Numbered from the stretch's first letter, positions 7,333 to 15,570 are shown. The stretch is 21,721 nt of DNA from an uncultured Microbacteriaceae bacterium (GCA_934661165.1 CAKUJB010000019.1:1-21721); one strand, 5' to 3'. The notes: generated from the letters alone by a model not told the origin. Program-made: numbers and translations.

Positions 7333-7694
7333 CGTTTCACGGCCGAGGATCCTCCGTGCGCGCTCAAGCGCTCGCGTCCCCCGTGCGAAGTGCAGGAGAA
7401 GTCGGCTCGGCAGCCGCACTGTGCGCGCGGCGTGCCAGTTCCTTCTTCACTTCGCACGGATCCCGGGCGGGGGTACCGGCGGCCCGTTCCTGCGCGGGAC
7501 CAATACCTGTCGGGTGAGTCGTTCCGCGAGGCTGGAGACTCGGATAGATCACCGATCGCGGCCCGATCGCAGGGCCGCCGGCCTCGTTTCGTGATCCATC
7601 CGCATTCTGTGGAGGGCCCGTTGTCTGTGCTGGGCCACATCGTCAGTGGTGGGTGTGCGCTCGGGGAGGGGGAGGGGCACGCACCCCTGGAACG
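7333..7694. other. Non-coding region between convergent respiratory operons
   Basis: About 360 bases without a believable gene. Open frames here have Arg/Ser/Gly-rich translations, no ribosome sites and no recognisable motif. It holds a palindrome GAGGATCCTC (7345-7354), a small GCGCT-CA-AGCGC dyad (about 7360-7371), the long hairpin at 7381-7459 listed separately, and a GATCG/CGATC dyad near 7554-7570. I recognise no tRNA, RNase P, SRP, tmRNA or riboswitch core. Confidence 0.6.
7381..7459. repeat. Long imperfect inverted repeat (possible structured RNA or mobile-element remnant)
   Basis: Outer arms CCGTGCGAAGTG (7381-7392) and CACTTCGCACGG (7448-7459) are perfectly complementary over 12 bp. 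Pairing continues inward to 7402/7438 with two mismatches and a few G-U pairs. A nested CGGCT-cggc-AGCCG hairpin (7403-7416) lies in the loop. It is not next to a stop codon, so it is not an obvious terminator. Confidence 0.6.
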
Positions 7695-7733
7695 ACTGAG
7701 GCCGCCATCTCCCGGGGGAGTGGCGGCCTCAGT
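7695..7733 (-). terminator. Intrinsic terminator of the ctaE-qcrCAB operon
   Basis: A 13-bp perfect stem (ACTGAGGCCGCCA, 7695-7707, with 7721-7733) is extended by an inner CTCC/GGAG stem after a one-base bulge. It lies 19 nt beyond the qcrB stop on the minus strand. Confidence 0.82.
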
Positions 7734-7751
7734 GCGACGCGGTCGCGGGCC

Positions 7752-9380
7752 TCAGTGGTGGCTGGAGGCCTCGAGCTCCTTCTGCGTGACCGGTGCGATG
7801 CGGTCCTCGAAGAACCAGCGGGACAGGCCCGCGCGGACGTTCTTCCAGAAGCCGATCTTGCCCTCGGCATTCGGCCGGACGATGAGCGGCTCGTACGTCT
7901 CGAAGCTCACGAGCTTCCAGCGCTCGTACTCGTCGAGCTGCTCGTGCACCTCGATGTACTCGCCGCCGGGGAGGCGCACGATGCGGCCCGACTCGTAGCC
8001 GTGGAGCACGATCTCGCGGTCCTTCTTCTGCAGCCCGATCGCGACCCGCTTCGTCAGCCAGTAGGCGACGATCGGGCCGAAGATGAGCAGCGCCTGGAGC
8101 GCGTAGGTGACGTGCTCGACGGCGAGCAGGAAGTGCGTCGCAATGAGGTCGGAGCTCGCCGCGCCCCACATGACGCCGTAGAACGTCACGCCGGCCGCGC
8201 CGATCGCGGTGCGGGTCGGGGCGTTGCGCGGACGCTCGGCGATGTGGTGCTCGCGCTTGTCGCCCGTGATCCACGCCTCGAGGAAGGGGTAGATCGCGAC
8301 GATGATGAGGAAGAGCACCATGATCACCATGGGCACGAGCATGTTGAGCGACAGCGTCAGCGCGCCCTCGCCCCACGGGATCTCGACCTCCCAGCCTGGC
8401 GGAATGAGCCGGAGCATGCCGTCCGCGAAGCCGATGTACCAGTCGGGCTGCGTGCCCGCGGAGATCGGGGAGGGGTCGTACGGCCCGTAGTACCAGACCG
8501 GCAGGATCTGCATCGTCGAGGCGATGACGACGATCGTGCCGAAGACGAGGAAGAAGAAGCCGCCGGCCTTGGCCGCGAACGTCGGCAGGATGGGCGCCCC
8601 GACCACGTTCTTCTTCGTCCGACCGGGCGCCGCGAACTGCGTGTGCTTGTTCACGATGAGCAGGAGCATGTGCACCGCGATGAGTGCGATCACCAGCGCC
8701 GGCAGCACCATGATGTGCAGCATGTAGAGGCGGCCGACGATCTCGGTGCCGGGGAACTCGCCGCCGAACATGCCGTACGACATCCACGTGCCGATGAACG
8801 GCACCGCCTTGACGAGGCCGTCGATGATGCGCAGGCCGTTGCCCGAGAGCAGGTCGTCAGGCAGCGAATAACCGGTGAAGCCCTCCGCCATCGCGAGGAC
8901 GAAGAGGAGGAAGCCGACGACCCAGTTGAGCTCGCGCGGCTTCCGGAACGACCCGGTGAAGAAGACCCGGAGCATGTGGAGGCCGATCGACGCGACGAAC
9001 AGCAGCGCCGCCCAGTGGTGGATCTGCCGGACGAGCAGGCCGCCGCGGATGTCGAACGAGATCTCGAGGACCGAGGCCATCGCCGCGGACATCGGGACGT
9101 CCCGCATGGTCTCCATGCCGCCGGTGTAGTACGTGTGCGTCATCGCCGCGTCGAAGAACAGCGTGAGGAACGTGCCCGACAGCAGGATGACGATGAAGCT
9201 GTACAGGGCGATCTCGCCGAGCATGAACGACCAGTGGTCGGGGAAGACCTTCCGGCCGAGCGCCTTGACGGCTCCCGAGATGCTCGTCCGCTCGTCGACG
9301 TAGTTCGCCGCCCAGTTCACGAACCTGGTGCCGCCGGGCGCCTTCGTGCGGGTGGCGGGACGAGGGGCGGTGGCGGTCAC
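7752..9380 (-). CDS. qcrB: Cytochrome bc1 complex cytochrome b subunit
   Basis: A 542-aa menaquinol-oxidising subunit, long like other actinobacterial QcrB proteins because of a C-terminal extension. The two bis-histidine haem pairs are His121/His135 and His222/His237. The Qo-site tetrapeptide is PDWY (312-315) instead of the PEWY of mitochondria. Eight or more hydrophobic helices are spread over residues 50-440, and the soluble tail (about 445-542) contains the EYIEVHEQLDEYERWKL segment. GTG start at 9380, overlapping the qcrA stop by 4 nt (GTGA). Last gene of the ctaE-qcrCAB operon. Confidence 0.96.
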   Translation of the reverse strand: MTATAPRPATRTKAPGGTRFVNWAANYVDERTSISGAVKALGRKVFPDHWSFMLGEIALYSFIVILLSGTFLTLFFDAAMTHTYYTGGMETMRDVPMSAAMASVLEISFDIRGGLLVRQIHHWAALLFVASIGLHMLRVFFTGSFRKPRELNWVVGFLLFVLAMAEGFTGYSLPDDLLSGNGLRIIDGLVKAVPFIGTWMSYGMFGGEFPGTEIVGRLYMLHIMVLPALVIALIAVHMLLLIVNKHTQFAAPGRTKKNVVGAPILPTFAAKAGGFFFLVFGTIVVIASTMQILPVWYYGPYDPSPISAGTQPDWYIGFADGMLRLIPPGWEVEIPWGEGALTLSLNMLVPMVIMVLFLIIVAIYPFLEAWITGDKREHHIAERPRNAPTRTAIGAAGVTFYGVMWGAASSDLIATHFLLAVEHVTYALQALLIFGPIVAYWLTKRVAIGLQKKDREIVLHGYESGRIVRLPGGEYIEVHEQLDEYERWKLVSFETYEPLIVRPNAEGKIGFWKNVRAGLSRWFFEDRIAPVTQKELEASSHH

Positions 9381-10405
9381 AGGGCACGCTCCCAGTAGCT
9401 CGGGCCGACGGGCTCGGCGAAGTCGCTCTGCGCGACGAGGTAGCCCTCGTCGTCGACGGTGATCGGCAGCTGCGGCAGTGGTCGCTTAGCCGGGCCGAAG
9501 ATGACTGCGGCCTCGCGGGTGATGTCGAACTGCGACTGATGGCAGGGGCACAGCAGGTGGTGCGTCTGCTGCTCGTACAGCGCGACGGGGCAGCCGACGT
9601 GCGTGCAGATCTTGGAGTAGGCGACGATGCCGTCGTAGCTCCAGGACTTGCCGCGCTCGCTGTACTCGGAGAGCTGCTCGGGCTTGAGCCGCATGAGCAG
9701 CACGACGGCCTTCGCCTTCTCCTCGAGCGGGTGGTCCGACTCGTGCAGCCCTTCCGGGATGACGTGGAACGCAGAGCCGAGGGTGACGTCCGAGGCCTTG
9801 ATGGGGCGACCCGACGGGTCGATCGTGAGCCGCACGCCGGTGTCCCACATCGTCTTCGCGAGCAGCGGCAGCGGGTCCGCCTCCGGCGCGAGCCCACGCA
9901 GGACGACAACCGCCGGGGCAGCCGAGACGACCGCGCCAGTGATGAGCGAGCCCGTGAGGAGCTTGCGGCGGGTGAAACCGGACTCCTCGTTCGCCGTCTT
10001 CAGGATCTCGACCGCGGCGGCCCGAGTGTCATCGGTGCCGCGCGTCTCGTGGCGCTCCTCGACGATCTCGTGCCCGTGCATGAGCGCCTTGGCCCAGTGC
10101 ACGAGGCCGACACCGATCGCGAGGAGGGCGAGGGCGCCGCCGAGGCCGAACAGCATGTTGCTGATGCGGACCGACCAGAGATCGCCCGGGATGATCGGGA
10201 GCGCGACGTACGCCGCGACGGAGCCGACGCTGCCGACGACGGCGAGCCAGAACAGCGCGACGATGCCGCGCTCGATGCGCTTGGCCCGGGCCGGGTCCTT
10301 GTCGCCGACCCGCTCGCGCTCCGGCGGGAAGCCGGGGTTCTCGATGGCGTCGGACTGGATGAGTGCGGTGCCGGCAGGACGCTCGGGCAGCTCGTGTTCA
10401 GACAT
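9377..10405 (-). CDS. qcrA: Cytochrome bc1 complex Rieske iron-sulfur subunit
   Basis: A 342-aa Rieske protein. Cluster ligands are Cys267 and His269 (CTHVGC) and Cys286 and His289 (CPCH), with Cys272/Cys288 as the stabilising disulfide. The N-terminal part has three helices (about 48-70, 83-104 and 145-168), the actinobacterial form; the third is preceded by a twin-arginine (FTRRKLL), consistent with Tat-dependent insertion of the folded cluster domain. The frame stays open far upstream, but the start is placed at ATG 10405 because GGAGG lies 10 nt before it and the gene then begins 20 nt after the qcrC stop. Confidence 0.95.
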   Translation of the reverse strand: MSEHELPERPAGTALIQSDAIENPGFPPERERVGDKDPARAKRIERGIVALFWLAVVGSVGSVAAYVALPIIPGDLWSVRISNMLFGLGGALALLAIGVGLVHWAKALMHGHEIVEERHETRGTDDTRAAAVEILKTANEESGFTRRKLLTGSLITGAVVSAAPAVVVLRGLAPEADPLPLLAKTMWDTGVRLTIDPSGRPIKASDVTLGSAFHVIPEGLHESDHPLEEKAKAVVLLMRLKPEQLSEYSERGKSWSYDGIVAYSKICTHVGCPVALYEQQTHHLLCPCHQSQFDITREAAVIFGPAKRPLPQLPITVDDEGYLVAQSDFAEPVGPSYWERAL

Positions 10406-10425
10406 GAATGCGTTTCCTCCCCGGC

Positions 10426-11223
10426 TCAGTTCGACTTCGACGTCAGCCAGATGGTGACGCCAACGAGAGCGCCGAGACCGAATATCCAGAGAAAGAGGCC
10501 CTCGGACACCGGACCGAGGCCCCCGAGCTCGTAGCCGCCGACGGAGGGCTGCGTCTCGAGGAACTTCAGGTAGGCGATGATGTTCGCCTTGTCCTCGGGC
10601 GTGATGTTCGCGTCGTTGAAGACCGGCATGTTCTGCGGGCCGGTCAGCATGGCCTCGTAGATGTGGGCGGGCTCGATGCCCATGAGCCCCGGTGCGAACT
10701 TGCCCTGCGTGAGGGCCCCGCCGGCGCCGACCACGTTGTGGCACATCGCGCAGTTGATGCGGAAGAGCTCGCCGCCGAGCGCCAGGTTCGTGCCCGAGGC
10801 GAGCAGCTCGTCGGACGGGATCGCCGGGCCGGGGGAGACGTCCGCGACATAGGCCGCGAGGGCCGCGATCTGCGTCTTCGTGAACTGGACGGGCTTCTCC
10901 ATCGCCTGCGGGCCGGTCATCGCCATCGGCATCCGGCCGGTGCCGACCTGGAAGTCGACCGACGCGGCGCCGACGCCGATGAGCGAAGGCGCGTCGGCGG
11001 TGCCGGTGAGGTCGAGGCCGTGGCAGGACGCGCAGTTCGCGTCGAAGAGCTTCTCGCCCTGCGCGACGAGCGCGGCGGTGTCGGTCGCGTCATCCGCGCC
11101 GGCAGGAATCGTCGCCAGCGCGTACGCGCCGCCGGTGCCGAGGAGGGCCGCGCCGATGAGCGCGAGCGTCGCGAGCGGGTGGCGACGGCCGCGCTTGCGC
11201 GGCTTGTCGGTCATGTCAGTCAT
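10426..11223 (-). CDS. qcrC: Cytochrome bc1 complex dihaem cytochrome c subunit
   Basis: A 265-aa membrane-anchored dihaem cytochrome c that replaces soluble cytochrome c in actinobacteria and hands electrons straight to CuA of CtaC. The two haem motifs are CASCH (64-68) and CAMCH (158-162), each followed by a Met-containing loop (GRMPM, QNMPVF). The N-terminal anchor spans about residues 17-38 after a very basic KPRKRGRRH, and a C-terminal helix covers about 240-260. I chose ATG 11223 because GGGAG precedes it by 10 nt. An ATG at 11262 that overlaps the ctaE stop (ATGA) would add 13 residues and is a real alternative. Confidence 0.95.
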   Translation of the reverse strand: MTDMTDKPRKRGRRHPLATLALIGAALLGTGGAYALATIPAGADDATDTAALVAQGEKLFDANCASCHGLDLTGTADAPSLIGVGAASVDFQVGTGRMPMAMTGPQAMEKPVQFTKTQIAALAAYVADVSPGPAIPSDELLASGTNLALGGELFRINCAMCHNVVGAGGALTQGKFAPGLMGIEPAHIYEAMLTGPQNMPVFNDANITPEDKANIIAYLKFLETQPSVGGYELGGLGPVSEGLFLWIFGLGALVGVTIWLTSKSN

Positions 11224-11258
11224 GTGGTCGTTGCTCCCAGTCGTCGTCACGTCGCGGC

Positions 11259-11882
11259 TCATTGCAGGAGATAGATGACGGCGAAGAGGGCGATCCACAC
11301 GACGTCCACGAAGTGCCAGTAGTACGAGATCGCGATGGCGCTCACCGCCTCGCGGTGGGTGAAGCGCTTCACCGCGTAGAAGCGGCCGATCACGAAGAGG
11401 AAGGCGACGAGGCCCGCGGTCACGTGCAGACCGTGGATGCCGGTCGAGAAGTAGAAGATCGTGCCGTAGGCGCTCGAGTTGAGCGTGAGGTACTCGCTCG
11501 TGAGCAGCGCGTACTCGTAGACCTGGCCGACGACGAAGATCGCGCCCAGGATGAACGAGAGCCAGAACCACTCGGTCGCACCCCACTTGCGAAGATTCCA
11601 GGGACCGCCGGTGCGCCTGGCCTGCAGTCGTTCGGCGGCGAACACGCCGAACTGCGCGGTGAACGAGGACAGCACCAGGATCGAGGTGTTGACCGTCGAG
11701 AACGGCACCGTCAGCTTCTCGGTCTCGATCGCCCAGAGCTCGGGCGAGGTCGAGCGGAGGGTGAAGTACACCGCGAAGATCGCCGCGAAGAACATCACCT
11801 CGCTGCCCAGCCAGACGATCACGCCGACCTGCGTGACATTGGGGCGATTCACCGTCGGGGGTGCCAGCGCTGCAGTGCTCAC
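11259..11882 (-). CDS. ctaE: Cytochrome c oxidase subunit III
   Basis: A 207-aa subunit III with five hydrophobic helices, the short actinobacterial form. It contains conserved IVWLGSEVMFFAA, GPWNLRKWGATEWFW and STGIHGLHVTAGL segments. The frame is open from an ATG at 11924, but the GTG at 11882 is preferred. It begins the STAALAPPTVNRPN stretch where relatives start, and a CATAAT -10 box lies exactly 6 nt upstream, making the mRNA leaderless. It is first gene of the ctaE-qcrC-qcrA-qcrB operon, divergent from trpD, an order shared with mycobacteria. Confidence 0.94.
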   Translation of the reverse strand: MSTAALAPPTVNRPNVTQVGVIVWLGSEVMFFAAIFAVYFTLRSTSPELWAIETEKLTVPFSTVNTSILVLSSFTAQFGVFAAERLQARRTGGPWNLRKWGATEWFWLSFILGAIFVVGQVYEYALLTSEYLTLNSSAYGTIFYFSTGIHGLHVTAGLVAFLFVIGRFYAVKRFTHREAVSAIAISYYWHFVDVVWIALFAVIYLLQ

Positions 11883-11894
11883 GAGACCATTATG
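11883..11894 (-). promoter_or_regulatory. Leaderless promoter -10 of the ctaE-qcrCAB operon
   Basis: CATAAT on the minus strand (11894-11889), 6 nt, then GTG at 11882. This fixes the ctaE start. Confidence 0.5.
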
Positions 11895-11947
11895 GCCGAA
11901 CTCGGGAGGGTGCGTGGCCGACAAGCGGGCCGTCGGAGGGTTCGACC

Positions 11948-11959
11948 TAGAATCTCGGC
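11948..11959 (+). promoter_or_regulatory. Leaderless promoter -10 of trpD
   Basis: TAGAAT at 11948-11953, 6 nt, then ATG at 11960. No Shine-Dalgarno sequence and no tryptophan-attenuator hairpin is seen. Confidence 0.55.
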
Positions 11960-13012
11960 ATGCGACCCGACACGAGCTGGCCCGTCGTCCTCTCCTCGCT
12001 CGCCGCGGGCGAGGACCTCACGATCGGGCAGGCCGATTGGGCCATGAGCGAGGTCATGCGCGGCGAGGCATCGGGCGCGCAGATCGGCGCATTGCTGCTC
12101 GGACTCCGGGCGAAGGGGGAGACGGTCGACGAGATCGTCGGATTCCGGGACGCGGCACTGCGCAGCGCCACCGCGCTCGACGTGCCCGCGCGCGTCCTCG
12201 ACATCGTCGGCACGGGGGGCGACGCGCTCGGCGGCATTCTCAACATCTCCTCGGCCGCATCGGTGATCGCCGCCGCCGCGGGCGTCCCGGTCGTCAAGCA
12301 CGGCAACCGTGCCGCGAGCTCGTCATCCGGCGCCTCCGACGTGCTCGCCGAGCTCGGCGTCGACATTCAGATCCCCGCGGAGCGGATCGCTGCGGTCTTC
12401 CACCGGGTCGGCATCACGTTCGCGAACGCCGCGGTGCTCCATCAGGGCTTCCGGCACGCGGGCCCGCCGCGTCGCGAGCTCGGCATCGCGACCCTGTTCA
12501 ACATCCTCGGTCCGCTGTGCAATCCGGCGAGGCCGGAGGCCTCGGCGGTCGGCGTCGCCGACGTGGAAAGCGTGCCGCTCATCGTCGGCGTCTTCCAGAC
12601 CCGCGGTGCGACGGCCCTCGTCTACCGCGGCGACGGCGGGATCGACAAGCTCACGACGACGGGGCACTCCCGGCTCTGGGAGATCAGCACCGGCTCGGTG
12701 CGCGAGCACGACATCGACCCGACGGAGCTCGGGATCCCGCTCGCGTCGCCGGCGGCGATCCTCGGGCAGGATCCTGCCTACAACGCCCAGGCGATCCGCT
12801 CGATCCTCGCGGGAGACCGGGGCCCGCATCGCGACATCGCGCTGCTCAACGCGGCCGCGGGGCTCGTCGCCTATCGCCTCTCGGAGGACCGCACGCAGTG
12901 GGACGTCCCGATCCGCGAGCGGCTCGCGCAGCAGCTCGTCGTCGCCGCCGAGGCGGTCGACTCCGGCGCGGCCGCGGCGAAGCTCGAGGCCTGGGCCGCC
13001 GCGACGGCCTGA
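11960..13012 (+). CDS. trpD: Anthranilate phosphoribosyltransferase
   Basis: A 350-aa cytosolic enzyme that joins anthranilate to PRPP in the second step of tryptophan synthesis. Visible are the PRPP loop VGTGGD (83-88), NIS (95-97), and KHGNRAASSSSG (113-124), which binds PRPP and anthranilate. The N-terminal helical domain (QADWAMSEVMRGEASGAQIGALL) is also typical. Length is normal. No other trp gene is nearby; the position opposite ctaE is a conserved actinobacterial arrangement, not a trp operon. The 3' end converges with glpK (12 nt between stops). Confidence 0.95.
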   Translation: MRPDTSWPVVLSSLAAGEDLTIGQADWAMSEVMRGEASGAQIGALLLGLRAKGETVDEIVGFRDAALRSATALDVPARVLDIVGTGGDALGGILNISSAASVIAAAAGVPVVKHGNRAASSSSGASDVLAELGVDIQIPAERIAAVFHRVGITFANAAVLHQGFRHAGPPRRELGIATLFNILGPLCNPARPEASAVGVADVESVPLIVGVFQTRGATALVYRGDGGIDKLTTTGHSRLWEISTGSVREHDIDPTELGIPLASPAAILGQDPAYNAQAIRSILAGDRGPHRDIALLNAAAGLVAYRLSEDRTQWDVPIRERLAQQLVVAAEAVDSGAAAAKLEAWAAATA

Positions 13013-13024
13013 GCCGGCGACCGG

Positions 13025-14530
13025 TCAGTCGAGCCAGTCGAGGGAGCGCTCGATCGCGCGGTGCCACCGGGCGAGCCGGTGCTCGCGCTCCGACGGCTCG
13101 ATCCCGGGCTCCCAGCGCACGTCCTCGCGCCAGAGACCGCGCAGCTCGTCGAGCCCCGACCAGAGGCCGACGGCGAGGCCCGCGGCCGTGGCGGCGCCGA
13201 ACGCGGTCGTCTCGATGACGGCCGGTCGCACTACGGGGATGCCGAGGATGTCGGCCTGGAACTGCATGAGCCGATCGTTGACGCTCATCCCACCGTCGAC
13301 CCGGAGCTCGGCGAGCGGCACCGCGGTGTCTCGCGCGACGGCGTCGATGACGTCCCAGGCCTGGAACGCGGTCGCCTCGAGCGCGGCGCGCGCGATGTGC
13401 GCCTTCGTCGAGAACCGGGTGAGGCCGACGATCGTGCCGCGCGCATCCGGCCGCCAGTACGGCGCGAAGAGCCCGCTGAAGGCCGGGACGAAGTAGACAT
13501 CGCCGGAGTCCTCGACGCTCGTCGCGAGCGCCTCGACCTCCGCCGAGGTCCGGATGATGCCGAGGCTGTCGCGCAGCCACTGGACGAGCGAGCCGGCGAC
13601 GGCGACGGAGCCCTCGAGCGCGTAGCTCGCAGGCCCGTCCCCGAGGCGGTAGGCGACGGTCGTGACGAGCCCCGCGGTCGACTGCACCGGCTCCTCGCCC
13701 GTGTTGACGATGAGGAATGTGCCGGTCCCGTACGTCTGCTTCGACTCGCCGCGCGAGAAGGCGGCCTGGCCGAAGGTGGCCGCCTGCTGATCGCCGAGGA
13801 TGCCGGCGATCGGCACCCCGCCGAGGGGACCGCCGACGACATGGCCGTAGACCTCCGAGGACGAGCGGATCTCCGGGAGCATCGCGCGGGGAATGCCCCA
13901 GGCGTCGAGGAGCTCGGGCGACCAGTCGAGCGTCGCGAGATCCATGAGCAGCGTGCGCGACGCATTCGTCACATCGGTCGCGTGGATGCCGCCGTCGGGG
14001 CCGCCGGTGAGGTGCCAGAGCAGCCAGCTGTCCGGCGTGCCGAAGAGGAGGTCGCCGGCGGCCGCCCGCTCGTGCGCGCCGGGGACGGCGTCGAGGATCC
14101 ACGCGATCTTGCTCGCGGAGAAGTACGTCGCGAGGGGGAGGCCCGTCTGCGCCCGGAAGCGGTCGGGGTCGCCCGCGGCGATGCGGTCGACGAGGTCCTG
14201 CGTGCGGGTGTCCTGCCAGACGATCGCGCGATGGATCGGGCGGCCCGTCGCGCGATCCCACACGATCGTCGTCTCCCGCTGGTTCGTGATGCCGATCGCG
14301 GCGATGGCGGCGGGGGAGAGGTGGGCGGCGCCGAGCGCCTGGCCGAGCACCGCGCGTGTGCTGCGGAGGATCTCGTCGGCGTCGTGCTCGACCCAGCCGG
14401 ATTCGGGGAAGTGCTGCCGGTGCTCGAGCTGGCCGCTGCCGACCGGCGTGCCGCTGCGATCGAAGACGATGGCCCTCGTCGACGTCGTGCCCTGGTCGAT
14501 CGCGAGGACATGGGTGGGCTGCGCTGCCAT
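13025..14530 (-). CDS. glpK: Glycerol kinase
   Basis: A 501-aa FGGY-family kinase that phosphorylates glycerol to sn-glycerol 3-phosphate. Visible are the N-terminal phosphate loop DQGTTSTRAIVFD (13-25), QREIT-like TNQRETTIVWDR, IVWQDTRT, HATDVTNASRTLL, GILGDQQAATFGQ, and the adenosine-binding LRVDGGMSVNDRLMQFQADIL region. These motifs separate it from xylulose and gluconate kinases. No glycerol facilitator or glpD is adjacent, so it stands alone here. ATG 14530 is supported by a TAGGCT -10 box 6 nt upstream (leaderless). Confidence 0.95.
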   Translation of the reverse strand: MAAQPTHVLAIDQGTTSTRAIVFDRSGTPVGSGQLEHRQHFPESGWVEHDADEILRSTRAVLGQALGAAHLSPAAIAAIGITNQRETTIVWDRATGRPIHRAIVWQDTRTQDLVDRIAAGDPDRFRAQTGLPLATYFSASKIAWILDAVPGAHERAAAGDLLFGTPDSWLLWHLTGGPDGGIHATDVTNASRTLLMDLATLDWSPELLDAWGIPRAMLPEIRSSSEVYGHVVGGPLGGVPIAGILGDQQAATFGQAAFSRGESKQTYGTGTFLIVNTGEEPVQSTAGLVTTVAYRLGDGPASYALEGSVAVAGSLVQWLRDSLGIIRTSAEVEALATSVEDSGDVYFVPAFSGLFAPYWRPDARGTIVGLTRFSTKAHIARAALEATAFQAWDVIDAVARDTAVPLAELRVDGGMSVNDRLMQFQADILGIPVVRPAVIETTAFGAATAAGLAVGLWSGLDELRGLWREDVRWEPGIEPSEREHRLARWHRAIERSLDWLD

Positions 14531-14542
14531 GCGCCGAGCCTA
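14531..14542 (-). promoter_or_regulatory. Leaderless promoter -10 of glpK
   Basis: TAGGCT on the minus strand (14542-14537), 6 nt, then ATG at 14530. It begins 1 nt after the stop codon of the upstream metallopeptidase-like gene. Confidence 0.55.
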
Positions 14543-14543
14543 G

Positions 14544-15566
14544 CTACTGGCTGACGGGGCGCACCTGCACCCCGAGACTGGCGACCCAGTCCCGGATGAC
14601 GTCGCGCTGGGCGTCGTCGCAGACCTGGCCGTACCCGTAGGTCACGTCCCAGTAGCTGGCGCCGGAGGCCCAGACCCGCTCCTCGAGGCTCCAGGCGTCG
14701 AGCATCGTGAGGGCGTAGCAGTCGGCCATCGTCTCGTTGTCGCCGCCGAATGCGCCGAGCGCGTCGACCGTCGGCAGCGGGTTCGTGAACTGGAGGACGT
14801 GGGCGAATTCGTGGTAGGCGACGAGCGTCTCACCCCACTCCGTGCGGTACGGCTGCGCGAAGCCGTCCACGTCGAGGTGGATGATGAGCGGCTCGCCACC
14901 CCACACGCAGCCGAGCGCCTCCGTCTGGCACACGGCCCCGGCGTCGCCCCAGACCGTCTCGACGAACCCGCGCCCGAGCTCGTCGATGAGCGTCTCGGCG
15001 AGCGTCCCGGAGGCATTCGTGCCAACGCGGGCGTCGGCCTCGGCGAGGACTGCGGCGAAGTCGGCCGTGAGCACGTCGATCTCCGCGGTGTAGCGCCGCA
15101 CGGCGGCGACGTCATGCCGGTCCTTCCACGCGTAGCCGGCGAGGAGCTCGATGCGGCCGAAGTCGACGAGGCTCGCCGCCGGGACGCCGTCGAAGCGTGC
15201 GACGGTGTCCATGAGCGCGCCCATCGACTGGCCGAAGGTCTCCTTCTCGTCGAGCTGCTCGCGCTGCTCGTCGAGGCGCCGCTGGCGATCCTCGAGCTCC
15301 TCGATCGTGCGGTCGAGCTCTCCGGTCGTCTGCTCGAGCGCGGACCTCGTCTGGAGGAGGAATGCGGTGAGCAGCGCGATCGCGGCGATGGCGATGGCGA
15401 GGAGCACGCCGAGCGCGATGAGCCAGCCCTTGCCCGTGGACCGCCGCCGCGGGCGGGTGGGCGGCTCCGCCGACGCGGCGGGATACGGGGTGAGGCCGCC
15501 GGGCGACATCGCGGATCCGGGCGATGGCTGGGGGAGCGGCGGCGGCTCGGCCGGCGGGAGGGTCAC
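14544..15566 (-). CDS. Membrane-anchored HExxH metallopeptidase-like protein
   Basis: I do not recognise a named family. The 340-aa product has a proline-rich, basic cytoplasmic N-terminus (1-46), one transmembrane helix (about 47-71) and a charged coiled coil rich in Glu/Arg/Gln (about 72-112). An extracytoplasmic domain follows. It carries HEFAH (252-256) with Glu278 in DNETMADC, the pattern of gluzincin zinc peptidases and close to the 'HExxH…ELQADC' of neutral zinc metallopeptidases. Four cysteines in the outer domain (two before HEFAH, Cys283, Cys316) could form disulfides. The frame extends into marR; GTG 15566, 4 nt after the marR stop, is chosen. ATG 15509 is the alternative. It is probably co-transcribed with the regulator. 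Proteolytic activity is inferred from motif only. Confidence 0.72.
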   Translation of the reverse strand: MTLPPAEPPPLPQPSPGSAMSPGGLTPYPAASAEPPTRPRRRSTGKGWLIALGVLLAIAIAAIALLTAFLLQTRSALEQTTGELDRTIEELEDRQRRLDEQREQLDEKETFGQSMGALMDTVARFDGVPAASLVDFGRIELLAGYAWKDRHDVAAVRRYTAEIDVLTADFAAVLAEADARVGTNASGTLAETLIDELGRGFVETVWGDAGAVCQTEALGCVWGGEPLIIHLDVDGFAQPYRTEWGETLVAYHEFAHVLQFTNPLPTVDALGAFGGDNETMADCYALTMLDAWSLEERVWASGASYWDVTYGYGQVCDDAQRDVIRDWVASLGVQVRPVSQ

Positions 15567-15570
15567 CCGG

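Noticed and set aside
7381..7459. Miniature transposon with target duplication
   Set aside because: A TCCC word flanks both sides, but four bases in this composition is easily chance, and no second copy is seen in the window. Kept only as an unexplained inverted repeat.
7296..7640. Small open frames in the gap between ctaF and qcrB
   Set aside because: They run through the terminator hairpin and the long inverted repeat, lack ribosome sites or promoter spacing, and have no recognisable protein features.
7653..9398. Plus-strand open frame of about 580 codons opposite qcrB
   Set aside because: Shadow of cytochrome b, whose haem ligands and Qo motif are all on the minus strand.
10406..10744. 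Longer N-terminal extension of qcrA
   Set aside because: The upstream part overlaps qcrC in another frame and has shadow-type composition. The ATG at 10405 has a Shine-Dalgarno site and a normal protein length.
13009..13024. Small CCGG-cga-CCGG dyad between trpD and glpK as a terminator
   Set aside because: Only four base pairs and no T-run; too weak to call.
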